Shown: positions 1 through 8,715, counted from the first letter of the stretch. The stretch is DNA of 64,000 nt from Cellulomonas alba (GCF_030362835.1 NZ_JAUCGQ010000001.1:1-64000), one strand, 5' to 3'. A program made the numbers and translations. The notes: generated from the letters alone by a model not told the origin.

Positions 1-123
1 CTGCACACCGAGCTCGGCGACATCCCGCCAGCCGAGCACGAAGCGAACTACTACCGTCAGAACCCGGCCGTCACGACGGCCGAAACCAGAGAACCGAGCC
101 TCCACTGAACCCGGGGCGGTTCA
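1..123 (+). mobile_element. 3' end of an IS3-family insertion sequence (transposase C-terminus and right inverted repeat)
   Basis: Frame 1 is open from the window edge to TGA at 106-108 and encodes 35 residues beginning LHTELGDIPPAEHEANYY and ending EPSLH. This matches the C-terminal tail of IS3-family orfB (DDE) transposases, where an RLH..G..PP.E.E..YY motif follows the catalytic core. The stop is followed within 15 bp by CCGGGGCGGTTCA (111-123), typical of the right inverted repeat of such elements. RHS coding sequence begins immediately after, so the element probably interrupts the RHS gene. The rest of the IS lies left of the window. Confidence 0.72.
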
Positions 124-2123
124 GCGGCCGGTTCGACGCCCGTCGATGACACGTACACCGACTACGACAGTCAGGGGCTCGTCGACTACACGGCGAGCCG
201 GGACCCGAGCAGCGGCGCCGAGACAGGCCGACTCTCCACCGCCCATGACCAGTGGGGCCGGGTCACGGACTACACCGACGCCAACCACAAGGTGACTCAC
301 ACCACCTACATCCCCTCGGGCGCCCCCGGCGCCGGGTCAGTCGACATCGTGAGCGATGACCAGTCCTCTACGGACAACGACTACGACACCTCAGGCAACG
401 TCACGAAGCAGACCACCACGGTCGGCGGAGTTCCGTACGTGTACACCGCCACCTTCAACGGGTTCGGGGACCTGACCGAGCAGGGCATGCCCGGCAAGGT
501 GACGCAGAAGGAGTCCTACTCCCGCGATGGCCAGCTGACTGCGCTGGGGTACTGGGGGACAGCGAGCAACGGCGACCCGACGCCGATGCTCGCCTGGACG
601 ATCACGTCCGACGTCCAGGGCCGCACCATCGGCCTCGAGACCAACGCGTCGTCCAACGGCACCACGGTCGGCCGGACACTGACGTATGGGTATGACAATG
701 CGTCGCGGCTCCTCAGCGCCACCGACTCGCGCGGCGAGACGTGCCAGGCGCGGACCTACGGCTTCGACGTCAACGGCAACCGCACCGAGCAGGTGATCAC
801 CAGCTACGACGGCGACGACTGCACCAACAGCAGCGCCAAGCTCCTCAACGTCGACAAGAAGTGGAGCTACAACGACGCCGACCGGGCCAGCAACGAGGCC
901 CAGATCACCACGGACACCTACGACACCGACGCCAACGGCAACCCGACATCGACCACGACGCAGGCGGGTGGGACAACCGCCTACACGTTCGACGCGCTCG
1001 GTCGCGCCACGCGCGTTCCCGCCGGCGACGCACCGGCCAACCAGCAGGCCGAGACTCTCGGACAGAGCGGCACGGGCCAGGACATCACGATCGGCTACTA
1101 CGACACCGACGCCGCCCGCAGCATCACCTCGGGAAGCACGACCACGACGTACAAGCTGGACCCCTCTGGTCGGCGAGCGACCTCAACGGTGACCACACCC
1201 ACCGCGAACCCCGTCGACACGACGCGCGACTACGGCGACGACTCCGACAACCCCTCCTACGCCACCGCGGGCGCGGTCGTGAGCGTGACGGGTCGTCCAT
1301 CGGCGGTGACCTCGGTCTCACCGTCACCGGTGGTGTCGCCTCGCTCGCGCTCGCCGACCCGCACGGCGACACGGTCAGCTCGATGACAGTCCCGACCGAT
1401 GCATCCGGGGCGCTGCTCGGCGCCGTCGCGTGCTACGACGAGTACGGCAACCAGACCACCGACCAGAACGGCGACGCCGACGGTAACCCCGTCGACACCA
1501 GCACCAGGCTCAACACGGGTGCGCTCTCCTACGGATGGCTCGGCGCAAAGCAGCGCTCCGCCGACGGCTCCGGCCTCGTCCTGATGGGAGTGCGGCTGTA
1601 CAACTCGGTCACTGGACAGTTCACATCGATGGACCCGGTGCCGGGCGGTAACTCCACCGCCTACGCGTACCCGCAAGACCCCATTAACCAGTTCGACGTA
1701 AGTGGGCAGTGGGGAGTCAGGAAGTGGTGGCACAGGCACTGGAAAGCTGTCGCCATCGGAGTCGCGATCGCGGCACTGTTTGTGTTGGCGCCGGAAGCGC
1801 TGCCTGCAGTAGCTGCCTTTGCTGAAGACGCCGACGCAGCGTTCATGATCGTGAGGGCTGCGTCCACAGCTGTAGGCGACGACGGGGGCGCGATGGCGTC
1901 AGAGCGAGCGATCGGCTGGGCGGGACGAGTTTGGACCCGAGGGGGGCGTGCGATCCGGAGCAACCATGGAACCGGGCCTAAGATCGGCCTAAAAAGCCGC
2001 GGTGCGTCGCGGATCTATCGATCTCCCCAACTCAAGAACTACAAGGGAAGGTTTCCTTCCGGACGGGTCGCGAACTTTGAAAAGAGGGGCATTTCGAACT
2101 ACCACGTTAGGGCGCTCGAATGA
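124..2123 (+). pseudogene. RHS/YD-repeat protein with C-terminal tip domain, 5'-truncated by the IS and frameshifted
   Basis: Frame 1 is open from the IS boundary and shows YD repeats (YDSQGLVDYT, YDTSGNVTKQ, YGYDNASRLLSATDSRG, YGFDVNGNRTE, YTFDALGRATR). Around 1288-1293 similarity switches to frame 3, which continues GSSIGGDLGLTVTGG and reaches the conserved RHS end: YDEYGN, YGWLGAKQRS, MGVRLYNSVTGQFTSMDPVPGG and YPQDPINQFDVSG. One G missing from the GGG run at 1290-1292 would restore the frame. After the core (about 1707) come a hydrophobic stretch and a basic tip ending at 2123, with visibly lower GC, as in polymorphic-toxin tips. No start codon or secretion signal remains. The frameshift could be real decay or a sequencing error. 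Confidence 0.75.
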
Positions 2124-2410
2124 CAGCGGAAAACAAACCCAGACCCAACGTCACGGCGACCTTTCCCAGCGATTCTAGGTTCGCCGGCTTCGAGTTGCGC
2201 ATCGAGCGACCCCGTGACGAGCACGGCGGTGAAGCGCTCGACCGAGGCTGGGACATCTTGTATGAGAAGCCAGATGGTTCAGAGGCTTACAATCACTGGG
2301 CCGATACGTGGGACCAGGTGCTGCTTTATTTCGCAAAGAGCGCGCCGCCGGAGGCTGGTCCGCCTTGGGTTGATGTGGGGAAGTTCCGGGACGCGGTGTT
2401 TCCCCCGTAG
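2120..2410 (+). CDS. Small protein, candidate immunity protein for the RHS tip
   Basis: This 96-residue acidic, tryptophan-containing soluble protein (RGWDILYEKPDGSEAY, WADTWDQVLLYF) has no signal peptide or membrane segment. Its ATG overlaps the RHS stop codon (ATGA), so the two would be translationally coupled. A small gene directly after an RHS tip is the standard place for the cognate immunity protein. I do not recognise the family. Function is inferred from position and size only. It remains intact although the RHS gene is broken. Confidence 0.6.
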   Translation: MTAENKPRPNVTATFPSDSRFAGFELRIERPRDEHGGEALDRGWDILYEKPDGSEAYNHWADTWDQVLLYFAKSAPPEAGPPWVDVGKFRDAVFPP

Positions 2411-2412
2411 CA

Positions 2413-2980
2413 GTAGCCACCTGTGTGTATCCGCAGGATCGGGTTAACAGGTTTGATCTGGCGGGCAATTGGTGGCACTTGAAGAAGTTGGCGAAATAGG
2501 GTGGCAGGGCCACCCTGAACGCCGAGTTCATTCCTGGGTCGCTGTGCGCAGCTCTGTGGGGCGATCTCACTGGCGGCCGGAGCCATTAGCGCCGGTGCGA
2601 CGCAGCGTCTGGAGACTGGAGGAGCGCCGGCCCGACTGCGGCCGGTACGGCGGTCCGACTGCCTGCAAAGGGCGCCGGTAGTCTGTACGTCAGGGACGCC
2701 GTCCGGCGTGCTTTCGCGCGCAGGGTCCGTTGGTGCTGGCGCACAATGCTTCTCGAACACCTACAACCGCGTGTCACACCGGCAGCCAAAGCATCGACCG
2801 CGCACTTCGACGCCCGGGGGTCGGTACCGGCTCGTGGGTTTGACGAACGACCTCGACCTGGTGATCACCGGCGCGGACCGCGAGTGGATCTCTGTCGTCG
2901 GTGCGCCGCATGCGCCGCAGGCCGACGGCGTCGATCCGGAGTCCGGCACCTGGTTCATACGCGCCAGGCTCGACGGCTAG
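2413..2980 (+). pseudogene. Orphan RHS tip cassette, multiply frameshifted
   Basis: At 2422-2499 one frame reads CVYPQDRVNRFDLAGNWW followed by HLKKLAK and a stop. This is the same RHS core-to-tip junction as YPQDPINQFDVSG in the main gene. Other frames then carry further tip-like pieces: GRATLNAEFIPGSLCAALWG, AISLAAGAISAGA and NTYNRVSHRQ. A last open stretch ends at 2980. The pattern fits an older displaced tip cassette left downstream of the current one, as in rhs tip replacement. It is too decayed to assign a toxin class. The exact right boundary is uncertain. Confidence 0.55.
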
Positions 2981-3415
2981 CCCGGCGAGCTGCGGGTGGC
3001 CAACCCGCGATGGACAAGAACTGGCCAGAAACTGGCCACAAATTCGCCGCGAGCGGACTCGAGGTGTTCCGCGTTGGCGCGAGATCGAGCGATACTCGAA
3101 GGACGCAAGCGCCGGCTGATCTCGGCGTTTGGCCAGATGATGCGAGAACGCGCGAGAAATCCCGCGAGCCAGCGAGGGCCGGATTCGGCTCCCGTCTTTC
3201 AGGGGGACAGGGGTTCGAGTCTCCGCGGCTCGACCAGCCCCACACCCATGCGGGGCGACTTACCGGCGCCGGGGGTTTGCCTCACAAGGTGCTACGTAGC
3301 GACCTCAGACGACCATCAAGTGGCTGTTACGACGGGCTGTCGTCCGCAGCGGATGGCTGTCGTCCGTCCACGTCCGGCGCGGAGATGTTTCCCGAGATGT
3401 TTCCCGAACACGACG
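2981..3415. other. Non-coding or decayed stretch before the tRNA
   Basis: No convincing gene. An open frame ending at 3444 finishes with the repeated peptide EMFPEMFPE, encoded by a 12-bp tandem repeat GAGATGTTTCCC at about 3381-3404. It might be the last codons of a lost integrase-like gene, but I cannot show that. The stretch also contains the tmRNA-like sequence described separately and a short near-repeat (AACTGGCCAGA / AACTGGCCACA) near 3020-3040. Confidence 0.35.
3205..3236 (+). other. tmRNA 3'-end-like sequence, possible island attachment scar
   Basis: GGAC at 3205-3208 is followed by a T-arm: AGGGG (3209-3213), loop TTCGAGT (3214-3220), CTCCG (3221-3225). A 7-nt acceptor-like strand CGGCTCG and ACCA (3233-3236) follow. 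This GGAC/T-arm/acceptor/ACCA order is the 3'-end architecture of tmRNA. No matching 5' acceptor strand or tag-peptide reading frame was found in the preceding 400 bp, so it is not a complete gene. Integration at ssrA leaves a copy of the 3' end, which would fit the RHS/IS remnants to its left. One of five T-stem pairs is mismatched. Confidence 0.45.
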
Positions 3416-3470
3416 AAGCCCAGGTCAGCGACGTCCTAGAATGACTCCCAGAAGCCGCTGACCTGGGCTT
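3416..3470 (-). terminator. Long hairpin downstream of tRNA-Pro
   Basis: Perfect 15-bp inverted repeat, AAGCCCAGGTCAGCG at 3416-3430 and its complement at 3456-3470, with a 25-nt loop. It starts 6 bp beyond the 3' end of the minus-strand tRNA, so a tRNA terminator is the simplest reading. It lacks a clear U-tract and the loop is long for an intrinsic terminator. Confidence 0.5.
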
Positions 3471-3476
3471 TCGCGG

Positions 3477-3550
<74 letters not shown>

Positions 3551-3658
3551 ATGGCCCCGGAGGGCCGGGGAGACTCTATCTCACCTCGGGCCGGCAACCT
3601 GCACGCGTTACCGGCGCCGACCGGTCCCTCCACCGCCCGGCGCCGGTAACGGCGCGGC

Positions 3659-4231
3659 TCAGTCGCCCTTGGGCGTGCCGTCGGGGAAGATGACCGACCA
3701 CAGGTCCTGGTAGCCCTGTCCGCTCGTGTCGCCCGCCTTCGCGTCGCCCGCGAACGTGTACAGCGGCCAGCCGTTCAGCGTGACCTGCGGCTTGCCGTCG
3801 ACTCCGGTGATCGTGGCGACGGTGCCGGTGACGCCCTTGACGGTCGGCGTCGTCGACGACGACTCGATCGCGGGCCACAGCGGCTGGCACACGCCGGTGC
3901 AGGCGCTCTGCTTCGTGCCCTTGGTGTCCTTGTCGTAGACGTACGCCGTCATCCCCTTGCCGTCGACGACGATCGTGCCGAGCGACGTGCCGGCGGTCAT
4001 GAGCGCGTCGCCGCTCGCCGCGGCCGCCGCTCCGCCCTTGGCTCCTGTGGTCGAGCCGGAGCCGTACCCCATGCCGTTGTCCTGGACGTTGGCCGTTGCC
4101 GGCGCAGCGTTCTGCGTCGCGGCGCCGCCTCCGCCGTAGCCGGACCCGGAGCCCCCTGACGTCCCCGAGCACGCGGCGAGTGTCGCGACGGCCGCAACCG
4201 CCAGCAGGCTGCGGAAGTAGGTGGTGCGCAT
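3659..4231 (-). CDS. COG4315-type secreted-repeat lipoprotein
   Basis: 190 residues. A type II signal peptide (MRTTYFRSLLAVAAVATLAAC) places the lipidated Cys in a LAAC lipobox at residue 21. A Gly/Ser/Ala-rich linker follows, then two secreted-repeat units of the PF03640 type: GTIVVDGKGMTAYVYDKDT...CTGVCQPLWPAI and GKPQVTLNGWPLYTFAGD...QDLWSVIFPDG. The protein should be anchored outside the membrane; the biochemical role of the family is unknown. The ATG at 4231 follows AGGGAGG on the minus strand. It is divergent from the VOC gene and close to an ECF sigma operon. Confidence 0.88.
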   Translation of the reverse strand: MRTTYFRSLLAVAAVATLAACSGTSGGSGSGYGGGGAATQNAAPATANVQDNGMGYGSGSTTGAKGGAAAAASGDALMTAGTSLGTIVVDGKGMTAYVYDKDTKGTKQSACTGVCQPLWPAIESSSTTPTVKGVTGTVATITGVDGKPQVTLNGWPLYTFAGDAKAGDTSGQGYQDLWSVIFPDGTPKGD

Positions 4232-4387
4232 GACGAGCCTCCCTCGTTGGCCGCCGCCACCCGGCGGCACACGCTGTCCACGGCGGTGGTGCGCGAGGGG
4301 TTCAACCACCTGCGAGCGGGAGGGCGGACGGGCGTACGTTCGACTGGCCGGTGCGCCGGTGGTCGGCGGCCCGGCAAGGAGGCGACG

Positions 4388-4768
4388 ATGCTCTCGGATG
4401 CGAAGGCCATCCCGGTGATCGCGGTGAGCGACCTGGACCGGGCGCGCGCGTTCTACGAGGGGAAGCTGGGGTTCTCCAGCACCGGACCGGCGCCCGAGGG
4501 CGTCATCTACGGCACGGCGTCGGGCCCGTTCCTCGTCTACCCGTCGGGCTTCGCGGGCAGCAACAAGGCGACGGTCATCTCGTTCCAGATCGACCCCGCG
4601 AAGTTCGACGCCGAGGCCGCGGCGCTGCGGTCGGCCGGGGTCGAGTTCGCGACGTTCGACGTGCCGGAGGGCGAGTGGCACGACGGCGTGCTCGAGGGCG
4701 GCGGCAACAAGTCCGCCTGGTTCACGGATCCCGACGGGAACTTCCTGAACATCGAGTCCATGGAGTGA
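4388..4768 (+). CDS. VOC (glyoxalase/bleomycin-resistance fold) protein
   Basis: 126 residues in the single-domain VOC pattern. An N-terminal beta-alpha-beta unit (IPVIAVSDLDRARAFYEGKLGF) is followed by the second half with the usual AWFTDPDGNFLNIESME ending, where Glu often ligates metal. The ATG at 4388 is preceded by AAGGAGG (4376-4382). The open frame extends further upstream but without a ribosome-binding site. The substrate cannot be predicted. The ECF sigma gene follows within about 50 bp. Confidence 0.88.
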   Translation: MLSDAKAIPVIAVSDLDRARAFYEGKLGFSSTGPAPEGVIYGTASGPFLVYPSGFAGSNKATVISFQIDPAKFDAEAAALRSAGVEFATFDVPEGEWHDGVLEGGGNKSAWFTDPDGNFLNIESME

Positions 4769-4816
4769 ACCGTTCCCGCCCGTGGGACGTTGCACGGGCG
4801 AGGGACGGAGGTGGAC

Positions 4817-5323
4817 GTGGGCGCCGAGCCGGACGAGCTGCTGCGCGCGCTGCACGACGCGTACGCGCGCCCACTGCACCGCTACGTGATGCGGCTGACG
4901 GGTGACGACGCGCTCGCGCAGGACGTGGTGCAGGAGTCGATGCTGCGCGCGTGGCGGCACCCGGAGGTCTTCGAGCGTGACGACGACGGGGCGCGGGCGT
5001 GGCTGTTCACCGTGGCGCACAACCTCGTGGTCGACGACCGGCGCACCGCGTGGCACCGCCGCGAGCTCGCGACGGACCGCGTGCCGGAGCGCAGCCAGAA
5101 CGACGAGACGCAGCGCGTGCTCGACGCCTGGCTCGTAGGGGACGCGCTCGCGCAACTGACGCCCGAGCACCGTGCGGTCGTCGTCGGCGCGTACTACGGC
5201 GGCCGTTCGACGGCGGAGCTCGCGCGCGAGAACGGCATCCCGGAGGGAACCGTCAAGTCGCGGTTGCACTACGGCCTGCGCGCGCTGCGCCTGGCCCTGC
5301 AGGAGAGGGGCGTGACGCCATGA
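4817..5323 (+). CDS. ECF RNA polymerase sigma factor
   Basis: About 168 residues with both ECF domains. Region 2 runs LHDAYARPLHRYVMRLTGDDALAQDVVQ and then ESMLRAWRHPEVF. Region 4 is LTPEHRAVVVGAYYGGRSTAELARENG with a helix-turn-helix ending GTVKSRLHYGLRALRLAL. GTG at 4817 is preferred because GGACGGAG ends 6 bp before it. GTG at 4811 abuts that site and TTG at 4790 has none. The stop overlaps the start of a zinc-finger anti-sigma gene, so this is a SigK/RskA-like pair. The inducing signal is not evident. Confidence 0.9.
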   Translation: MGAEPDELLRALHDAYARPLHRYVMRLTGDDALAQDVVQESMLRAWRHPEVFERDDDGARAWLFTVAHNLVVDDRRTAWHRRELATDRVPERSQNDETQRVLDAWLVGDALAQLTPEHRAVVVGAYYGGRSTAELARENGIPEGTVKSRLHYGLRALRLALQERGVTP

Positions 5324-6027
5324 CGTCGCCGGATCCGTTCCGGGAGTGGGACGCGGCCTACGTGCTCGGGGCGCTCGAGCCGGCCGACCGGCGTGCGTAC
5401 GAGGACCACCTGCGGACGTGCGACGAGTGCCGCGAGGCCGTGGCGGAGCTCGCGGGCATCCCGGGCGTGCTGCGGCTGCTCCCCGCCGACGAGGCGGGCG
5501 CGTCGGCGCACGACGCGGATGCTCCGGGGCTGGCCGACGTCATCCCGATCGCGGACGTGGCGCGTTCCGCGCGGCGGCACCGGCGCCGGCGGACGACGCT
5601 CGTGGCCGCGGCAGCGGGCGTGCTGCTGGTCGGTGGCGTCGCGGGCGGCTTCGCGGCAGCGGGCGACCATGGCTCGCCCGCGCCGAGCGTCACCGTCGCG
5701 GCGCAGCACCTGCAGCTGCAGGCCGCCGACGCGTCCGGCGTGGAGGCCGACCTGACGATGTCCGCGCGCGCCTGGGGCACGCGCCTCGACTGGTCGTGCA
5801 CGTACCCGGCCCCGGGAGCCGGTGGTCTGCCCGCCGACTACGAGCCGACGTACGAGCTCGTGGTCGTGCAGGCCGACGGGACCCCGACGGTGGTCGCCAC
5901 GTGGGCGGCGCACGGCGGCAGCGCGCACGGCCTGGGCGCCTCGACGAGCGTGCCGACGGCGAGCATCCGGAGCATCGAGATCCGCACGACGGATTCCGCC
6001 TCGCCGCTCGCCGTGGCGCACGTCTGA
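5320..6027 (+). CDS. Membrane anti-sigma factor with zinc-binding domain (RskA/zf-HC2 type)
   Basis: 235 residues. The cytoplasmic N-terminus carries the ZAS signature H30-x3-C34-x2-C37 (HLRTCDEC), which clamps the cognate sigma. After a basic stretch (ARRHRRRR), one membrane segment lies at about residues 91-112. The extracellular part resembles the anti-sigma-K C-terminal domain (YELVVVQADGTPTVVATW). The ATG overlaps the sigma stop (ATGA), giving coupled expression. Release probably depends on proteolysis, as known for RskA-type anti-sigmas. Confidence 0.9.
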   Translation: MTSPDPFREWDAAYVLGALEPADRRAYEDHLRTCDECREAVAELAGIPGVLRLLPADEAGASAHDADAPGLADVIPIADVARSARRHRRRRTTLVAAAAGVLLVGGVAGGFAAAGDHGSPAPSVTVAAQHLQLQAADASGVEADLTMSARAWGTRLDWSCTYPAPGAGGLPADYEPTYELVVVQADGTPTVVATWAAHGGSAHGLGASTSVPTASIRSIEIRTTDSASPLAVAHV

Positions 6028-6036
6028 CGCGACGGG

Positions 6037-7656
6037 CTAGGCGGTGCCGACGGGGGCGGCCGCGGTCGGACCGGCGGGGTGCTCGGCGAGGTCGAGCGTC
6101 GCGCGTGGTCGCACCTCGAGCGTGATTGCCGCATCCGGCCCGAGCATCCCGTGCGCGTTGGCGGGCACCGGCACGCGGGCGCGCCACACGCCGGCCGCGG
6201 GGTCCTCGTCCGTCAGCGGGGCGTCGCGCGCCGGGTCGGGCGCCCAGTCGCTGATCGGCGTCGTCAGGTCGGAGTTCCACACGGCCCACGCGTGCGGCGT
6301 CGCCGAGGTCGCCTGGATGTCCACCACCAGCACGTCCGCCCAGTCCGCGGTCTGCTCGAGGTGGTCGACGAACGAGAGGAACCCGCCGCGCCGCCGGAGC
6401 GAGAGCAGCCGCAGCTGGAGCACGTGCCGCATCGTCGGCGCCGGCTGGCCCTGCGCGTCGGTGGGGCGTCGCGCCGCCGTGGAGAGGTAGGTGCGGACCA
6501 GCGGGACCGGTGTCGACGGGCTGTCCTCGGTGGCGGGCCGCTCGATCTGGATCGGGCACAGATACGCCGTGCTCTGCTCGTGGAGCATGACGGGCAGGCC
6601 GCGGATCGAGAGCGCGGTCTCGAGCTGCCAGTCGACGCCGTCGTCGAGCGTGCCGGGCAGGTGGACGTCGGTGAGCGTCGCGGTGACCTCGATGTCGCCG
6701 AACAGGAACCGCCGCAGGTTCTGGTACCCCTCCTCGGAGTTCACGATCCCGAACGGGCCCGAGTGGCTGCGGTGCACGAGCGCGCGGGGCGCGCCCTGCA
6801 CGGCCGCGTCGTCGAACTGCACGAGCCCGTCGCTCCGGGGGCCCACGACCTTCGCCGGCAGGCCCAGCCCGACCGCGTAGTCCTTCGCGTCCGTGCCGAC
6901 CAGGCAGAACAGCCGGTCGAGCGGGAACCCGCCGGCTGGCATGACGGTGCCCTCGAAGCCCTTCGCCGACGGGGGCCCGGCGAGGTTCGGCGTCAGGTAC
7001 TGCGCCATCCGCTCGGCCCCGAAGATGTCGGCGCCCATCGGGTTGAGCGTGTCGCGCAGCTTCTCGAGCAGGCCGCCGCCGATCGCGAAGTCGATGCCGC
7101 CGTGCGGCGTCGCGTAGGTGAAGACGCGGTCGACGAACGCGCGCGCCGCGTCGAGCGTCCCGCCGAGCGTCGGGCTGTCCGGGATCGTCTTCTGGACCGC
7201 CGCGCGCACGACGAGGCCCCCCATCGAGTGCGCGACCAGGAACACGCGCGGCGCACCGGTCTGCTTGCGCACCAGCAGCACGAGGTCGACGAGGCTCTGG
7301 GCGGCGCGCTCCATGCTGAACGCGTTCGGGTCCTTCGTCAGCCCCGGAGCGAACTCGTCGTAGAACCGGTGCACCCAGATCGTCGCGGCCGGAACCGTCC
7401 CGGCCTGTTGCGCCTGGAGGTACGCGAGCTGGTCGCCCTGCACGATCAGCTCGTACCCGTGGTCCATGAGCAGTCGCAGCAGCGGGCTCTCGAACTGGTG
7501 GAAGACCGCCCGGTCGGCGCCGTCGACGCGGACCTGCACCGAGCCCTCGTTGAAGCCGTAGAACGGGTCGTCGACCGCCTTGTCGATGCCGGACGGCCCG
7601 CCGGCGTAGCCGCGAACGTAGATGACGGGCAGCCGCCCGTCGCCCGGATAGGTCAT
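6037..7656 (-). CDS. Alpha/beta-hydrolase, lipase/esterase-like
   Basis: 539 residues. The N-terminus opens with a beta-strand and oxyanion-type turn (LPVIYVRGYAGG), and the nucleophile elbow AHSMGG places the catalytic Ser at residue 144. ATPHGGIDF is a typical next strand of PGAP1/lipase-like hydrolases. The C-terminal ~200 residues are beta-rich and unassigned. No signal peptide is seen, so it is probably cytoplasmic. A tandem 10-bp repeat lies about 60 bp upstream of the ATG. Substrate unknown; an ester of a lipid or secondary metabolite is possible. Confidence 0.8.
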   Translation of the reverse strand: MTYPGDGRLPVIYVRGYAGGPSGIDKAVDDPFYGFNEGSVQVRVDGADRAVFHQFESPLLRLLMDHGYELIVQGDQLAYLQAQQAGTVPAATIWVHRFYDEFAPGLTKDPNAFSMERAAQSLVDLVLLVRKQTGAPRVFLVAHSMGGLVVRAAVQKTIPDSPTLGGTLDAARAFVDRVFTYATPHGGIDFAIGGGLLEKLRDTLNPMGADIFGAERMAQYLTPNLAGPPSAKGFEGTVMPAGGFPLDRLFCLVGTDAKDYAVGLGLPAKVVGPRSDGLVQFDDAAVQGAPRALVHRSHSGPFGIVNSEEGYQNLRRFLFGDIEVTATLTDVHLPGTLDDGVDWQLETALSIRGLPVMLHEQSTAYLCPIQIERPATEDSPSTPVPLVRTYLSTAARRPTDAQGQPAPTMRHVLQLRLLSLRRRGGFLSFVDHLEQTADWADVLVVDIQATSATPHAWAVWNSDLTTPISDWAPDPARDAPLTDEDPAAGVWRARVPVPANAHGMLGPDAAITLEVRPRATLDLAEHPAGPTAAAPVGTA

Positions 7657-7717
7657 GGCAACCCTCCCGTCGGGGCCCGCGACGTTGCGGGTCGTTCCTC
7701 AGGAGTGTGCCGCGGAT

Positions 7718-7740
7718 CGGGTGATACCGGGTGATACCGG
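7718..7740. repeat. Tandem 10-bp repeat upstream of the hydrolase gene
   Basis: CGGGTGATAC occurs at 7718-7727 and 7728-7737, followed by CGGG. It lies between the hydrolase start (7656) and the 3' end of the pirin gene, where the hydrolase promoter must be. It could be a direct-repeat operator, but nothing else supports a regulator. Confidence 0.4.
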
Positions 7741-7746
7741 GCGCGA

Positions 7747-8715
7747 TCAGCGGGGCGGGTGCCGGCGGCGCCGCGGGCGGAGGGTGACGTCCGGGAGCGG
7801 CGGAGCGGGGATGCGAGCCCCACCGTGGCCGTCGACGAGCCCGAACCGCTCGGCCGCGTCGGGCGACTCCCAGTTCGCGCGCGCTGCGGCGATGTCGGTG
7901 TGCGTGCGCCCGACGAAGTTCCACCACATGACGAGGTCGTGGTCGAACGGCGTTCCGCCGAGCACCAGCAGGCGCGCGCCGCCGGCGGACGCGACGCCGA
8001 GCTCGGCGCGCCCGTCACCGAGGTACAGCAGCGCGTGCGGTGCGTGCTCGACGCCCGCGACGCGCGCGGCACCGTCGAGCACCAGCACGGCGTGCTCGAA
8101 CGTCGGGTCCAGCGGCAGCGCGACGTCCGCGCCCGGGTCGACCGTCACGTCGAGCGCGAGCAGCGGCGTGTGCACGACCGCGGCCGACGCGAGCCCGTCG
8201 AGCCCACCGACCACCACAGTCGCGCGCGCGCCGGGCACCTCCAGCACCGGCAGGTCCGTGACCTGCTGGAACGCCGCGCCGGCGTCGGCCACGCCATCGG
8301 GCAGCGCCACCCAGAGCTGGACGCCGTGCAGCAGCGGGGCGTCGCCGAGCGAGAACTCCGAGTGCGAGACGCCCCGCCCCGCCGTCATGAGGTTGAGCTG
8401 CCCGGGCCGCACGACGAGGTCGGAGGCGAGGCTGTCGCGGTGCCGGATCTCGCCGACGACGGGCCACGTCACGGTCTGCAGTCCGGTGTGAGGGTGCGGC
8501 AGCACGCGCATGTCGTGGTGGTCGGGGCCGAACTCGTCGAGGAAGCACCACGCACCGACGAGCGGCAGGTCGCGGTGGGGGAGCGTGCGCCGCACCGGCA
8601 TCGCCCGCAGACCGCCGAGCGGGACCTCGCGCTCGTCGTACCGCTCGATGACGGGCCCCAACCGCGCGTGCGCGTCGCAGAGCTCGGGCACCGGCCGCGT
8701 CTCGAGGTTCGTCAT
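7747..8715 (-). CDS. Pirin-family cupin protein
   Basis: 322 residues with the bicupin pirin layout. The N-terminal domain carries the metal-site motif HPHTGLQTVTW and further His/Glu ligands in GRGVSHSEFS. The C-terminal cupin ends PFDHDLVMWWNFVGRTHTDI, a hallmark of pirins (WWN..G.....I). Some pirins have quercetin dioxygenase activity and others act as redox-sensing cofactors, so the function here is open. It is divergent from the second ECF sigma gene, with only about 60 bp for both promoters. Confidence 0.9.
   Translation of the reverse strand: MTNLETRPVPELCDAHARLGPVIERYDEREVPLGGLRAMPVRRTLPHRDLPLVGAWCFLDEFGPDHHDMRVLPHPHTGLQTVTWPVVGEIRHRDSLASDLVVRPGQLNLMTAGRGVSHSEFSLGDAPLLHGVQLWVALPDGVADAGAAFQQVTDLPVLEVPGARATVVVGGLDGLASAAVVHTPLLALDVTVDPGADVALPLDPTFEHAVLVLDGAARVAGVEHAPHALLYLGDGRAELGVASAGGARLLVLGGTPFDHDLVMWWNFVGRTHTDIAAARANWESPDAAERFGLVDGHGGARIPAPPLPDVTLRPRRRRHPPR

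Noticed and set aside
2866-3236. A complete tmRNA gene
   Set aside because: No 5' acceptor strand, no GGTTTCGAC-type start and no tag-peptide frame were found; only the 3' end matches.
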